A stretch of 64,000 bases of DNA from Yersinia canariae. Its GTDB lineage: Bacteria; Pseudomonadota; Gammaproteobacteria; Enterobacterales; Enterobacteriaceae. Positions 49,168 through 59,900 of this stretch are shown here, in pieces; the stretch's first letter is position 1; each line of letters opens with the position of its first letter. The notes under the pieces were generated by a model, which saw only the letters and a list, made by a program, of their open reading frames with translations, did no database searches and had not been told where the DNA came from. Where the stretch lies: the NCBI RefSeq assembly GCF_009831415.1, contig NZ_CP043727.1:2356001-2420000 (forward strand). The letters run 5' to 3'. A program made the translations under genes and the position numbers.

Positions 49168-52100
49168 TTATATTGCCAAAGTAAATTTGACACTGAAAGG
49201 CACCGGCGTAAACGCCACAACATCAGAGTCATTGTTACTATTGACCGTTGCCGTTACTTGGCTATCCCCTGGATTGGCGCTTGTTAACGTCATGATAATG
49301 TCGCCATTAATATCAGTCGTTCCGCTCGCAGCAATGGCCGCATTATTCGTGGCATTGAAGCTAACCGATTGATTTGGGATAACATTCCCAAAAGCATCCA
49401 CGACTTTGGCTTTAACACTATTTTGTGCAGTTCCATCCGCCGGCATATTTTGAGTGACGACCTCAAGGCTAACGGTGGCCGTGCTGACATCAGGTATAAA
49501 GGTTGAATCTATGGTCAAACTTTGGTTATTGACCTCCGCTGTCACCTCGGTTATGCCCGATTTGATATTCGTCAACGTCAATATAACTGAGCCATTTGCA
49601 TCGGTGGTGCCACTGGTTGCCATCACAGCATTATTATTGGTGCTGAAATTGACGAGCAGATTTGGCACTCGATTTCCCAACGCATCCGTCACCACAGCTT
49701 TAACACTGTTAGTGGCGACACCATTAGCCAGCGCACCGTCATCCTCGACACTAAACGCCCCGCTAATAATGGTCGCGGTGCCGCTGTCAGGAATAAAGGT
49801 CACGTCCACACTTTGGCTGTTGCTGTTCACCGTCGCCGTCACGCGAGTCGCGCCCGCCGTGACATTGGTCAGTGTCATGGTGACCACACCAGCACTGTCG
49901 GTGGTGCCGCTGGTTGCTATCACTGCATTGTTATCCGCAATGAATGTCACCGCCTGATTGGGCACCACATTGCCAGTAGCATCCGTGACAACTGCTTTCA
50001 CTTCATTTTGTGCAACACCATTAGCCAGCGCATTGTCTTGAGTGACAGTCAGTGCCCCGCTAATAATGGTCGCCGTGCCGCTGTCGGGAATAAAGGTCAC
50101 ATCCACACTTTGGCTGTTGCTGTTCACCGTTGCGGTCACGCGAGCCGCGCCCGCCGTGACATTGGTCAGTGTCATGGTGACCACACCAGCACTGTCCGTG
50201 GTGCCGCTGGTTGCTATCACTGCATTGTTATCCGCAATGAATGTCACCGCCTGATTGGGTACCACATTGCCCGTGCCATCGGTGACAATCGCTTTGACGG
50301 AATTGGTTGCAGAACCATTAGCCAACGCATTGTCTTGAGTGATGGTAAGTGCTCCGCTAATAATGGTCGCCGTGCCGCTGTCGGGAATAAAGGTCACATC
50401 CACACTTTGGCTGTTGCTGTTCACCGTCGCCGTCACGCGAGTCGCGCCCGCTGTGGCATTGGTCAGTGTCATGGTGACCACGCCAGCACTGTCGGTGGTG
50501 CCGCTGGTTGCTATCACTGCATTATTATTCGCAATGAATGTCACCACCTGATTAGGCACCACATTGCCAGTAGCATCCGTGACAATCGCTTTCACTTCAT
50601 TCTGTGCAACACCATTAGCCAGCGCATTATCATGAGTGATGGTGAGTGCTCCGCTGATGATAGTCGCGGTGCCGCTGTCGGGAATAAAGGTCACATCCAC
50701 ACTTTGGCTGTTGCTGTTCACCGTCGCGGTCACATGAGTCACGCCCGCAGTGACATTGGTCAGAGATAAAATCAGCACACCTGCACTGTCCGTGGTGCCG
50801 CTGGTTGCTATCACTGCATTGTTATCTGCAATGAATGTCACCACCTGATTGGGCACCACATTGCCCGTGCCATCCGTGACAATCACTTTCACCTCATCCT
50901 GTGCTGTGCCATTGGCCAGCGCATTATCACGAGTGATGGTGAGTGCCCCGCTAATAATGGTCGCCGTGCCGCTGTCGGGAATAAAGGTCACATCCACACT
51001 TTGGCTGTTGCTGTTCACCGTCGCCGTCACGCGAGCCGCGCCCGCAGTCACATTGGTCAGTGTCATGGTGACCACACCAGCACTGTCGGTGGTGCCGCTG
51101 GTTGCTATCACCGCGTTATTATCCGCAATGAATGTCACCGCCTGATTGGGCACCACATTGCCCGTGCCATCCGTGACAACTGCTTTCACTTCATTCTGTG
51201 CAGAACCATTAGCCAACGCATTGTCTTGAGTGATGGTAAGTGCCCCGCTGATGATAGTCGCGGTGCCGCTGTCGGGAATAAAGTTAACATCCACACTTTG
51301 GTTGTTGCTGTTCACCGTCGCCGTCACGCGAGCCACACCCGCAATAGCATTACTGAGTGACACCGTCACAGAACCATCTGGCCCAGTCGTGCCATTCGCC
51401 GCGATCACTGCGTTGTTGTCCGCGATGAATGTCACCATCTGATTAGGCACCCGGTTGCCAGTAGCATCGGTGACAATCGCTTTGACCGAATTGGTTGCAG
51501 AACCATTAGCCAAAGCATTGTCTTGAGTGACAGTCAGTGCCCCGCTGATAATAGTCGCGGTGCCGCTGTCGGGAATGAAGGTCACATCCACACTTTGGCT
51601 GTTGCTGTTCACCGTCGCCGTCACGCGAGCCGCGCCCGCAGTCACATTGGTCAGAGTCATGGTGACCACACCTGCACTGTCAGTGGTGCCATTGGTTGCT
51701 ATCACCGCGTTATTATCCGCAATGAATGTCACCACCTGATTAGGTACCACATTGCCCGTGGCATCAGTGACAATCGCTTTGATGGAATTGGTTGCAGAAC
51801 CATTAGCCAACGCATTGTCTTGAGTGACAGTCAGTGCCCCGCTGATGATAGTCGCCGTGCCGCTGTCGGGAATAAAGTTCACATCCACATTTTGGCTATT
51901 ACTGTTCACTGTCGCGGTCACATGAGCCACACCCGCAATAGCATTACTGAGTGACACTGTCACAGAGCCATCTGACCCGGTCGTGCCATTCGCCGCGATC
52001 ACTGCGTTGTTGTCCGCGATGAATGTCACCAGCTGATTAGGCACCCGGTTGCCAGTAGCATCGGTGACAATCGCTTTGACCCAATTGGTTGCAGAACCAT

Positions 52101-54903
52101 TAGCCAGCGCATTATCTTGAGTGACAGTCAGCGCCCCGCTGAGGATAGTCGCGGTGCCGCCGTCGGGAATAAAGGTGATATTCGCGTTTTGGCTGTTACC
52201 ATTGACCGTCGCAGACACTTGAGTCACACCTGCAATGGTGTTAGTCACGGGCATAGATACAACCCCATTAGTATCCGTCGTGCCGCTGGCAGCCACCGTC
52301 GCGCTGTTATCCGCAATGAATGTCACAACTTGGTTTGGCACTCGGTTACCGGTAGCATCGGTCACAATAGCTTGCACCGTATTCGCCGCCAAACCATCCG
52401 CAATAGCATTATCTCGGGTCACGGTGAGCGCCCCGCGCAGGATGGTCGCCGTGCTTGAGTCTGGGGTAAAGTTCACATCCACACTCTGGCTAGCCCCATT
52501 GATCATTGCAGTGACTCGCGTCACCCCTGCTGTGATATTGCTTAGCGATTGTGTTACTGCACCGTCCGGACCTGTGGTTCCGCTCGCGGCAATATTTGCA
52601 CCATTGTCGCCGATGAAACTGACCACTTGATTAGGAATCGGGTTACCACGAGCATCGGTAACAATCGCTTTTACACTGTTGCGATCACGGCCGTTAGCCA
52701 GCGCATTATCGACAAGTATCGTGAGCGCCCCATCAATAATCGTTGCCGTGCCGCTATCTGGGATAAAATTCACCGGTACACTTTGGCTTGCCCCATTTAG
52801 CATGGCGGTGACCGTCGTCACGCCCGTCGTATCATTGACTAACGTCACGGTGAGCGCCCCATCCGCACCGGTCATGCCGCTGGAGAGTGAAAGTGTGGCG
52901 CTGTTATCGGCGATGAAGCTAACGTGTTGATTTGATACAGGGTTGCCATTGGCATCTTTCACTGTTGCTTTAACACTGTTGGTCGCTACTCCATTGGCCA
53001 AAGCATTATTTTTCAGGACAACCAGATCCTCACTCAGGATGGAGGCGGTACTTTCATCAGCAACAAACGCCACTGCGGCCAGCGCCCGGTTACCATTGTC
53101 TAAAACCGCGTGAACCTGTCCCCCTCCGGCCAAAATACTCTTCACAGAGACCGTGGCTCTTCCCTGGCTGTCGGTGGTCGCACTGGGTGAGACAACATCA
53201 CCAAGAGTGGTATTGAATGACACATTCATACCCGCCATAGGAGTATTTGAACCATTCGCGGTATCGACTACAGAGGCCCGATATGTCACTAAGGCTGTGC
53301 CGTCGGCAGTGGCCGAGGCACTTGAGCCCATCACGTTAAGCGCTATCTGATGCGGTGATTCCTGAACAATAATGTTAGTGGTTGCGGTGTTCGATTTATT
53401 GCCGCGAATGTCATAAGCCACCGCGCTGATTTGATAGCTATTGATGTTTTGCAGGTGCTGATAAGCTGGAAGAGTAACAGCAGCTGACTCCATGGTTTGC
53501 GGTATCAGAGCACCACCGGCTGTAATCAGCACCGGCGCACTCCACTCGACCCGGTCAGTGCCGTATTTTGATGACACCGTCCCTGTCAGAGTGACATTTT
53601 CCAGCGCATGAGCCGAAATCGTTGCTGGCAGTGCCAGATTGATGAGGTTCTGTTTCTCATACTGCATAACAATGTTGTAATTACGGTCAACCAGATCATA
53701 ACGACTGCCTGCCAGGCTGCGCATTAAGCCGACAGTGTCCTTGCTAATTTGATCAATCCAAGGCACACCGAAGCGGTAATTAAAGTTCAACCCGACCTGA
53801 AGATCATTGGCCGTGTTCTGGCCTTTCTTATGGGAAACATCGACTGTTATCAATGGGATAGGTGTGTAATTCACCCCTAACGTCACCGCAGATGGCGAGT
53901 CACCTAAGTCATCAGGGCCGGTGCTCCCACTGTTTAAGGCAACCCCTTTGCCGAAGTATTTTTCATACATTAATGAACCGCCCAACTGTGGATAAGCGGG
54001 CAAATATGCCGCGGCTCTGATATCAAAACCATTGGCTGGCCGTTCATTATAATCTTCCATGTTCGACAGCACTGATTGGTGCCAATCGGTCAAACGGAAG
54101 TAGCCATTAGCAGAAAACTTGAGATTATCAGTCCAGGCTTCCGCCCCTACCCCCAGACGGCTATTTTTACCTGTCAGATCATAGTCATAAAAACTGTTAA
54201 GCCCGAACATCCAGTTGTCGGTAAATTGACGAACACCCAAACCGGCATTATTTGTCGTCCGATATCCGTCATAACGCACGCCTAACTGACCAAATAACAG
54301 GTTATCTGTCGATTCAACCAGTGGTAGCAAAATATCTGCATTAGCCGTGCCAGCTGAGTTGAGCTGAACCCGGGCATGACCAAATTGATTAAGCCAGTCC
54401 GAAGCGGCCTGTGAGGCCAGGCCAGAAGATACGCCTCTTACTGCACTTTCCGCCGCTTTAGCTGAATTATCACTGCCCATCACGCCCCAAAATTGGGTCG
54501 CCGTATTGGCAACATTATCTTCCGTAAGATTAAATTTATTGCCGCCAGAAATATCTGATGTCTGGTCGGTAGAACCCAGATCAGGTAGCGCATTTCCCGG
54601 TGGTAAAAGGGATGACTCTTGTTTCTCTATGAAGGGATTAGATTGTTGATATCTGTCCGGGGCCGCGGTTTTCTCAACAGGGCTATTTGGCTGCTCTGAA
54701 TATAGTGGGGCTGGCGCTGTTGTAGGCTCAACTAATATCTCAGCCGAACGCATTTTCGTCATTATTTCGTCTAGTTCATCAGCCCGAACAGACAGCGAAA
54801 TCAGCGGTGTGAATGCTATAGATATAGGGAGCAGTAATTGCATTAATAACGTATTAATTGCAATCGCTCGCATAAGTGATTTATTTGAATGGAAACCGTT
54901 CAT
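49168..54903 (-). CDS. Inverse autotransporter adhesin (intimin/invasin type) with Ig-like repeats
   Basis: 1,911 aa from the ATG at 54903 (MNGFHSNKSLMRA); the frame extends 31 codons further upstream without similarity. A signal peptide ends near SLSVRA (about residue 41), then a short Pro-rich linker. The outer-membrane inverse-autotransporter barrel spans about 125-410 (QLGVRYDGYRTTNNAGLGVRQ, WMFGLNSFYDYDLTGKNSRLGVGAEAW, VTLGVNYTPIPLITVDVSHKKGQNT). About 14 Big_1-type Ig domains follow (from about residue 515), mostly 99 aa each. No LysM domain and no C-type lectin cap are seen; the protein ends just after the last repeat. Type Ve surface adhesin; receptor unknown. Confidence 0.92.
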   Translation of the reverse strand: MNGFHSNKSLMRAIAINTLLMQLLLPISIAFTPLISLSVRADELDEIMTKMRSAEILVEPTTAPAPLYSEQPNSPVEKTAAPDRYQQSNPFIEKQESSLLPPGNALPDLGSTDQTSDISGGNKFNLTEDNVANTATQFWGVMGSDNSAKAAESAVRGVSSGLASQAASDWLNQFGHARVQLNSAGTANADILLPLVESTDNLLFGQLGVRYDGYRTTNNAGLGVRQFTDNWMFGLNSFYDYDLTGKNSRLGVGAEAWTDNLKFSANGYFRLTDWHQSVLSNMEDYNERPANGFDIRAAAYLPAYPQLGGSLMYEKYFGKGVALNSGSTGPDDLGDSPSAVTLGVNYTPIPLITVDVSHKKGQNTANDLQVGLNFNYRFGVPWIDQISKDTVGLMRSLAGSRYDLVDRNYNIVMQYEKQNLINLALPATISAHALENVTLTGTVSSKYGTDRVEWSAPVLITAGGALIPQTMESAAVTLPAYQHLQNINSYQISAVAYDIRGNKSNTATTNIIVQESPHQIALNVMGSSASATADGTALVTYRASVVDTANGSNTPMAGMNVSFNTTLGDVVSPSATTDSQGRATVSVKSILAGGGQVHAVLDNGNRALAAVAFVADESTASILSEDLVVLKNNALANGVATNSVKATVKDANGNPVSNQHVSFIADNSATLSLSSGMTGADGALTVTLVNDTTGVTTVTAMLNGASQSVPVNFIPDSGTATIIDGALTILVDNALANGRDRNSVKAIVTDARGNPIPNQVVSFIGDNGANIAASGTTGPDGAVTQSLSNITAGVTRVTAMINGASQSVDVNFTPDSSTATILRGALTVTRDNAIADGLAANTVQAIVTDATGNRVPNQVVTFIADNSATVAASGTTDTNGVVSMPVTNTIAGVTQVSATVNGNSQNANITFIPDGGTATILSGALTVTQDNALANGSATNWVKAIVTDATGNRVPNQLVTFIADNNAVIAANGTTGSDGSVTVSLSNAIAGVAHVTATVNSNSQNVDVNFIPDSGTATIISGALTVTQDNALANGSATNSIKAIVTDATGNVVPNQVVTFIADNNAVIATNGTTDSAGVVTMTLTNVTAGAARVTATVNSNSQSVDVTFIPDSGTATIISGALTVTQDNALANGSATNSVKAIVTDATGNRVPNQMVTFIADNNAVIAANGTTGPDGSVTVSLSNAIAGVARVTATVNSNNQSVDVNFIPDSGTATIISGALTITQDNALANGSAQNEVKAVVTDGTGNVVPNQAVTFIADNNAVIATSGTTDSAGVVTMTLTNVTAGAARVTATVNSNSQSVDVTFIPDSGTATIISGALTITRDNALANGTAQDEVKVIVTDGTGNVVPNQVVTFIADNNAVIATSGTTDSAGVLILSLTNVTAGVTHVTATVNSNSQSVDVTFIPDSGTATIISGALTITHDNALANGVAQNEVKAIVTDATGNVVPNQVVTFIANNNAVIATSGTTDSAGVVTMTLTNATAGATRVTATVNSNSQSVDVTFIPDSGTATIISGALTITQDNALANGSATNSVKAIVTDGTGNVVPNQAVTFIADNNAVIATSGTTDSAGVVTMTLTNVTAGAARVTATVNSNSQSVDVTFIPDSGTATIISGALTVTQDNALANGVAQNEVKAVVTDATGNVVPNQAVTFIADNNAVIATSGTTDSAGVVTMTLTNVTAGATRVTATVNSNSQSVDVTFIPDSGTATIISGAFSVEDDGALANGVATNSVKAVVTDALGNRVPNLLVNFSTNNNAVMATSGTTDANGSVILTLTNIKSGITEVTAEVNNQSLTIDSTFIPDVSTATVSLEVVTQNMPADGTAQNSVKAKVVDAFGNVIPNQSVSFNATNNAAIAASGTTDINGDIIMTLTSANPGDSQVTATVNSNNDSDVVAFTPVPFSVKFTLAI
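49560..52850 (-). repeat. 297-bp tandem repeats encoding Ig-like domains
   Basis: Units of 297 bp (99 codons) repeat with very high identity. For example, the plus-strand sequence GCCGCTGTCGGGAATAAAGGTCAC ends at 50100 and again at 50397. Two kinds of unit alternate or mix: one with TTDSAGVVTMTLTNVTAG and one with TTGPDGSVTVSLSNAIAG. The most uniform copies lie in the middle; outer copies are more divergent. The array is prone to recombination and to assembly collapse. Confidence 0.92.
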
Positions 54904-55268
54904 AGTGAATTCAAAGTTCCGATTTTGAATGGCGATATCCGTTATCGCATAGATACAAGCCGTTTTATTATTGACAGATATCCGAAAAATCATCATTTAT
55001 TAATATTAATAATGTTTTTCTTTATCTCGCCAATAAACTCAGTTTATTAATGGTGAAATAAAGCATACTAACGAAAAGAAATGAGCAATTTAGCTAACTA
55101 AACTGCCCTAATTCTAATGGCTATACTGAAGATATATTATTATCATACACTTTTCGTTTTCACGGAAAATGAGAAATATAATATAAAATACAAGCCACAA
55201 GTATTATCACATGGCGTTGTTATCATATTTTTATACAGTGAACCCACGGCACTCTAGTCAATCGCTGA
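54904..55268. promoter_or_regulatory. Upstream region of the inverse autotransporter gene
   Basis: About 365 bp, strongly AT-rich, between the small lipoprotein gene and the invasin-like gene on the same strand. It should hold the adhesin promoter. Its composition fits a silenced virulence promoter, but no defined site is claimed. Confidence 0.45.
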
Positions 55269-55637
55269 TTAGATCCGTGAGAGATAATTCACTTTGTTTT
55301 GGACTTCATTAAACGCAGTATTTCTAACTCTGGCACACACCATTTTAAGTTTTGAATCTAATTCAAGAGAGATAAGCTGCTTAGGGTCATTATCTAAAAT
55401 GTTTCTATTTTGTTCTAAGAATGCATACATATCATTAATTTTATCGAACTGCCCTCTAAATACGCCGAATTCATTCTCATTCAGCTTTTTCACCATAGAG
55501 AAATTATTGACACACTGATCATTGGTGCTTTTTTTAATAATGGCTGCGGTTTGTTGCTCGGAATCAACCTTTGCTTTTGTGCTGCACCCTCCCAATACCG
55601 CACTTGCCACCAATATTGCTATCGCCACTGCTTTCAT
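55269..55637 (-). CDS. Small putative lipoprotein
   Basis: 122 aa. A signal peptide (KAVAIAILVASAVLGGC) with lipobox LGGC (Cys about residue 18) is followed by a helical, charged domain with two more Cys (NDQCVNNFS and KMVCARVRN) that could form a disulphide. The GAGGG ribosome site is well placed. Not recognised. It sits alone between two long AT-rich gaps in the adhesin region. Ser after the lipobox Cys suggests outer-membrane sorting. Confidence 0.75.
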   Translation of the reverse strand: MKAVAIAILVASAVLGGCSTKAKVDSEQQTAAIIKKSTNDQCVNNFSMVKKLNENEFGVFRGQFDKINDMYAFLEQNRNILDNDPKQLISLELDSKLKMVCARVRNTAFNEVQNKVNYLSRI

Positions 55638-56204
55638 AAAATGCCCTCATTAATCCTTTATAAGTACTCAACCTTCTATTGGATATGCGACCCCTAATAC
55701 TGATATCATTCATGCCGTTTTTGCATAGCGATACCCGAGGTATTTGTTCAATAGAATGCAATCCACCGTTTGTAGCAGGGACACTGTACATCGCGATCTT
55801 TTATGCTGTCAAATTGCGATATGTCAGATCTAAACACTGATATAACTAGTCATGCCAGTTGAATATGCTATGCGAAGTTGTTGAAATGGCGGGATAGATC
55901 GTATTTCTATGAATTAATGGTTTTATATTTCAAATTATTTGTATAAATCAGTTGATCAACCTAATGAAATTTAAAGCAAAAAAACCTAAATTTATTTAGA
56001 TAAATTGACGCAGTGCAAAAAAATGAAAGGTTAATTATTTTTTTCCGTCACAAATAAAACATTTCATCAGCAAGTTGACAACAAGATATAATGAGGGGGT
56101 TTTTCAAGAATGGATATATGAGAAAAGTGGGAATTGAGAATTATCTTGGTTATCAGGGATGTTTATCCTGCTGGGAAATATCGCCCCACAAGAATCAACA
56201 TGAT
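55638..56204. other. AT-rich intergenic region
   Basis: About 570 bp between the LuxR-type gene's stop and the lipoprotein gene. Short open frames exist but lack codon pattern and ribosome sites. It probably holds the lipoprotein promoter; I see no repeat or RNA. Confidence 0.4.
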
Positions 56205-56822
56205 TCATTTCAAAATCAGCAGGTTTTTAAGGGTTTCATTAATGGCTTTAACCCCTAACTTGCTGTATATATTTCTCCGGTGCGCACTGGCTGTTTTATT
56301 CTTCATATTAAGCGCCTTTGAAATATCCCCATTCGTTAATCCGAGCAATATATATTCTAGCACTTCATTTTCTCTTTTTGTTAATTGTCGTTTTATCTTG
56401 CGGGTTAAATCTGACTGATTAAATTCCTTTGGTATCTTACGTGATGATAATAACTTAATGATCAAACCTTCAATTCTATCAATAGACGCTGTTTTACATA
56501 ATATCCCATCAGATATGATGGACAAATAAATAAAATCTTCAGTTTGTTCATCTTTACGACAAAACACCATAATAAATGCCAGTGGGTTTGATTCCCTTAC
56601 CTGACTAATAGTGTTAAAAATTTTAATTGGAGGAATACTATCAACATCCAGAATAATAATATCTCGTGTATTTGATTGATTGTATACATTTTGATTATCG
56701 ACTGAGTAATATAACTCAACATCGATATTTCTTCCTTTATCTACAACAAGTTTTATTCCCTTGATAATGATCTCGAAGGATAATTTAGTTAAGCCACAAT
56801 CACTAATTACAATAACTCTCAT
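56205..56822 (-). CDS. LuxR/NarL-type regulator downstream of the autotransporter
   Basis: 205 aa. The C-terminal 65 residues form a LuxR helix-turn-helix (LTKRENEVLEYILLGLTNGDISKAL, MKNKTASAHRRNIYSKLG). The N-terminal 135 residues are a divergent receiver domain: VISDCG near the start, an Asp in DIIILDVDS (about residue 59) and a Lys in ILCKTAS, so the phosphoacceptor may survive although the rest is poorly conserved. It is transcribed in the same direction 115 bp after the giant autotransporter, with a very stable hairpin between. A local regulator of the adhesin genes is the simplest reading. Very AT-rich. Confidence 0.82.
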   Translation of the reverse strand: MRVIVISDCGLTKLSFEIIIKGIKLVVDKGRNIDVELYYSVDNQNVYNQSNTRDIIILDVDSIPPIKIFNTISQVRESNPLAFIMVFCRKDEQTEDFIYLSIISDGILCKTASIDRIEGLIIKLLSSRKIPKEFNQSDLTRKIKRQLTKRENEVLEYILLGLTNGDISKALNMKNKTASAHRRNIYSKLGVKAINETLKNLLILK

Positions 56823-56890
56823 GACGTTATATCTTTCCTTATCTGTGGTTTTAATTTATTCAGAATGGGATTCTATTTAATGTGTCGTAC

Positions 56891-56922
56891 ATTAATAACG
56901 GTGCCGAAGCACCGTTATTAAT
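56891..56922 (-). terminator. 14-bp hairpin with cUUCGg loop after the autotransporter
   Basis: ATTAATAACGGTGC (56891-56904) pairs perfectly with GCACCGTTATTAAT (56909-56922). On the minus (transcribed) strand the loop reads C-TTCG-G, the ultra-stable tetraloop. It lies 15 bp after the autotransporter stop. No T-run follows, so it may be a partial terminator or a 3' stabiliser. Confidence 0.75.
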
Positions 56923-56937
56923 GAAACGTTATGACGA

Positions 56938-59900
56938 TTAGAAGTTGTATTTCACCCCTAACATGACGGCGGTGTCACTGTAGCCTTTGTCGCCCAATTG
57001 TTGGCCAACATTGCCCCAGACATTCAGTTGCTTGTTCAATTGCCCCTCAACACCCAGTTTCAACTCTCCGATATTTTTCGCGCCGGCCTGCTTTACATCC
57101 ACCGCGTTCATATTGGTGCCGAAGTCTTTGGTATTGTGGATCCAGTTCGCTTCCACAAACGGCTGGAACTCGCGATCCTTGCCATTATCACTTTCGTGGT
57201 GACCTTTCATATAAGAACGCACACCCAGACGGGTCTGAATATTGCCGTCGCCCTGACCGCTCACCTGAGTGCCATTGGCTTCACGGTGCTCGTCTGCCTT
57301 CACTCCCATCCAGGTTATCTGCGCTTTGGGCTGGATAAAGTAGCTTTCGTTCTTCGCTTTATTTTCACCGATTTTGAAGGTGTAGCCACTCTCGACCGAA
57401 GCGGTTATCCCTTTCGATTTGTACTCTTCCGTCGCCAGACCTTCGCCCTTCACGGTGTTGTTGAACCAGCTATATTGCGCCCAACCGTCAACATACAATC
57501 CGGATTTGTCTTCATCGTTGGCATACCAGGTGCTGTACACACCGGCGGTGTAGCCATCAACAGAACCGTCTGACTGGTAACCGGATGTCGAGCGCGTATT
57601 GCTCTTGCTGTTACCGTAACCGGCCATAACCCCTAAATGTAGGCGATTCAGGTCATTATTGCTCCACTGCGCGATATCGCCGCCCAGTTGCATGACATAG
57701 CGGTTACTTTGGGTCTTCAACTGCCCGCTGGTATCACGTGAGCGGTTATGTCCGCCTTCATTTCGCAACCACATGCTGGTCACTTTCTGCTCGCCGGTCA
57801 GTGCGTCGATATATTGAGTTTCCCCTAAACGATCGTGCAGACGGGTGACAAACATGGTGTTAGCTGCCGCGAGGTTAGCCGTGTAACTTCCCGCTTCAGG
57901 ACGTTTGGTTTCTTCACCTGGATTGACCGGATTTTCTGGATCAACCGGATTCTCTGGGTCAACCGGCAAATTACTCAAGCTGGTCAGATACCAGTTAGTG
58001 GCATTTTGCCCTACACCACGAACCAGAGAATAGTCATACGCCCCCGCCACAATACGGCCACTTTTGAAATCACCGTCTGACTGGCCGTTGACCTGAATCA
58101 GTTCAATACCATTCAGCGTTTTAGCCCCCAGACCACCCGCATTGTCCACACTCACATTGGTGGTGCCGCTGGTGTTGCCGTTGACTATCATGCTGTCCGT
58201 GGCGGAGTTGTCATCCCCCAGCGCGGTGTTGAAATGCAGTAAACCGTTGTTACCAATATAGTTGCCATTCACCACTAATTGATTGCCGGTGGTGCCAGTG
58301 CCATTGCTGGTTTTATTGCCAATAAAGACTGTGCCGCTGTTGGTTAAATCCGTCCCGACGGTAAACACGTTGCTGGCAGGTGCCAAACGGCTCAGCACTG
58401 AAGTCACCGGTGCCACAGGGTTGCCGACAAACAGTGTTCCGTTGTTATCAATCGCCCCGGCTACGCCACCAAAGCCGCCCATAAAGGCACCGCTGGCAAT
58501 ATTCACCTGCTGGCTAGCCAGCGTCATTGGGTCTGCACTGCTGCCCAATATAATCCCACCCGCATTAATGTCGGTTTGACCGGTATAGGCCGCTGATGGT
58601 GTTAACGATACAGTGCCTGCGCCATTTTTGGTCAGACTGCCGGTGCCGGTAACACTGTTTGCCAGCGCCCAATTAGACGCGGAATTCAGGATTAGCGAAC
58701 CATTGTTAGTGACCGCAGCGCTGCCCAGATTCTCTGCCAGGGACACCGTCAACTGGCTACCATTGTTGATGTCAAATAGGCCGCTAAACAGGCTGTTATT
58801 ACCGCTGGCCGTGATGTCGCTGTTATCCTGCAACACCACATTCCCTGCATCACTGATAGCATTTGCCAGTTGGCCGGCAGCCCCTGTCAGGGTCAACAGA
58901 CCGGCGTTGACAATATTGCCATTCCCCAAACCCGCCGCATTGTTCAGTAAGGCTTGCGCCCCGCTGGCAATGGTAGTCACGGCGCTCAGGCCAGTATTCG
59001 CGCCATTCACGGTCAATACATCAGCAGCAATTGTCAGCGCACCGCTGCCCGTCAGTTCTCCATCAGAAACACCGCCCTGACTCAGGGTCAGGTTGCCGCC
59101 CTTGAGGTCTAATAATGAATTTGCCGTGCTATTTAGCTCGCCCACAGTCTGGCTGTGACCATTCATGTCAACGGCGGTATTCGCCGCCAGTGATAACAGC
59201 GAGGTCTGCCCCAGCACATTATCATTCAGCATCTTTAAGGTGCCGCTACGGACGTCGGTAGAACCGGTGTAATCATTGTCCAGATTGGACAGCGTCACGG
59301 TATGTCCCGCGCCGGTATCAATCGCCAAATCACCGCTGCCGGTCACTTTGGCACTCAAATCCGCCGCCGAACCGGTTTGATTGACCGCATGCAGTGCCAG
59401 CGCATCCGCGCCGCTGCCCAGCAACTCAACCTGAGTCAGACCGTAACCCACATACAAGCCGTCATCATTGATGCCATTCGTCAGGCGATAGTCGTAAGTG
59501 CCTTTGGCCACCGTGCTGCCGTTCTGTGCAATATCTGCCGTGGTGGCATCAGTAATAATATTGCCATTTTGGTCTTTCAGTACCAGATTGCCGCCATCAC
59601 CTTGTACGACCACATCACTGACCGCCAGTTGTAACTGGGTGTTGGTGTCGTCTTGTTGCAAAATGGGCAAGCTGCTATTGACTTGAGTCTTAGTATTATC
59701 AATGCTGCCGATATTCACTTGCACAGTCCCGGTACCCAGCAGATTCATCTCTTGGGTGGTATGAATGGTACTTTTCGCCACCGTCTCACCCGGGGTTCCG
59801 GTGTCAAATTTTGCAGTCCCGCCGTCAAAGATTAATCCACCGATGGTTTGTACGCCGTCACCGACTGTAGTGATGCTGTCCGCGCCCAGTTTCAAGGTGG

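Noticed and set aside
49813..50769. Long plus-strand open frames opposite the Ig-repeat array (up to 318 codons, and several of 70-140)
   Set aside because: They repeat with the same 297-bp period, lack ribosome sites and are the antisense of the adhesin repeats.
49560..52850. Tandem repeats that could be mistaken for a CRISPR or satellite array
   Set aside because: The period is 297 bp, the repeats are contiguous without spacers, and they encode protein in frame.
55564..56418. Short frames around the lipoprotein and LuxR genes
   Set aside because: They overlap real genes in other frames or lack start signals.
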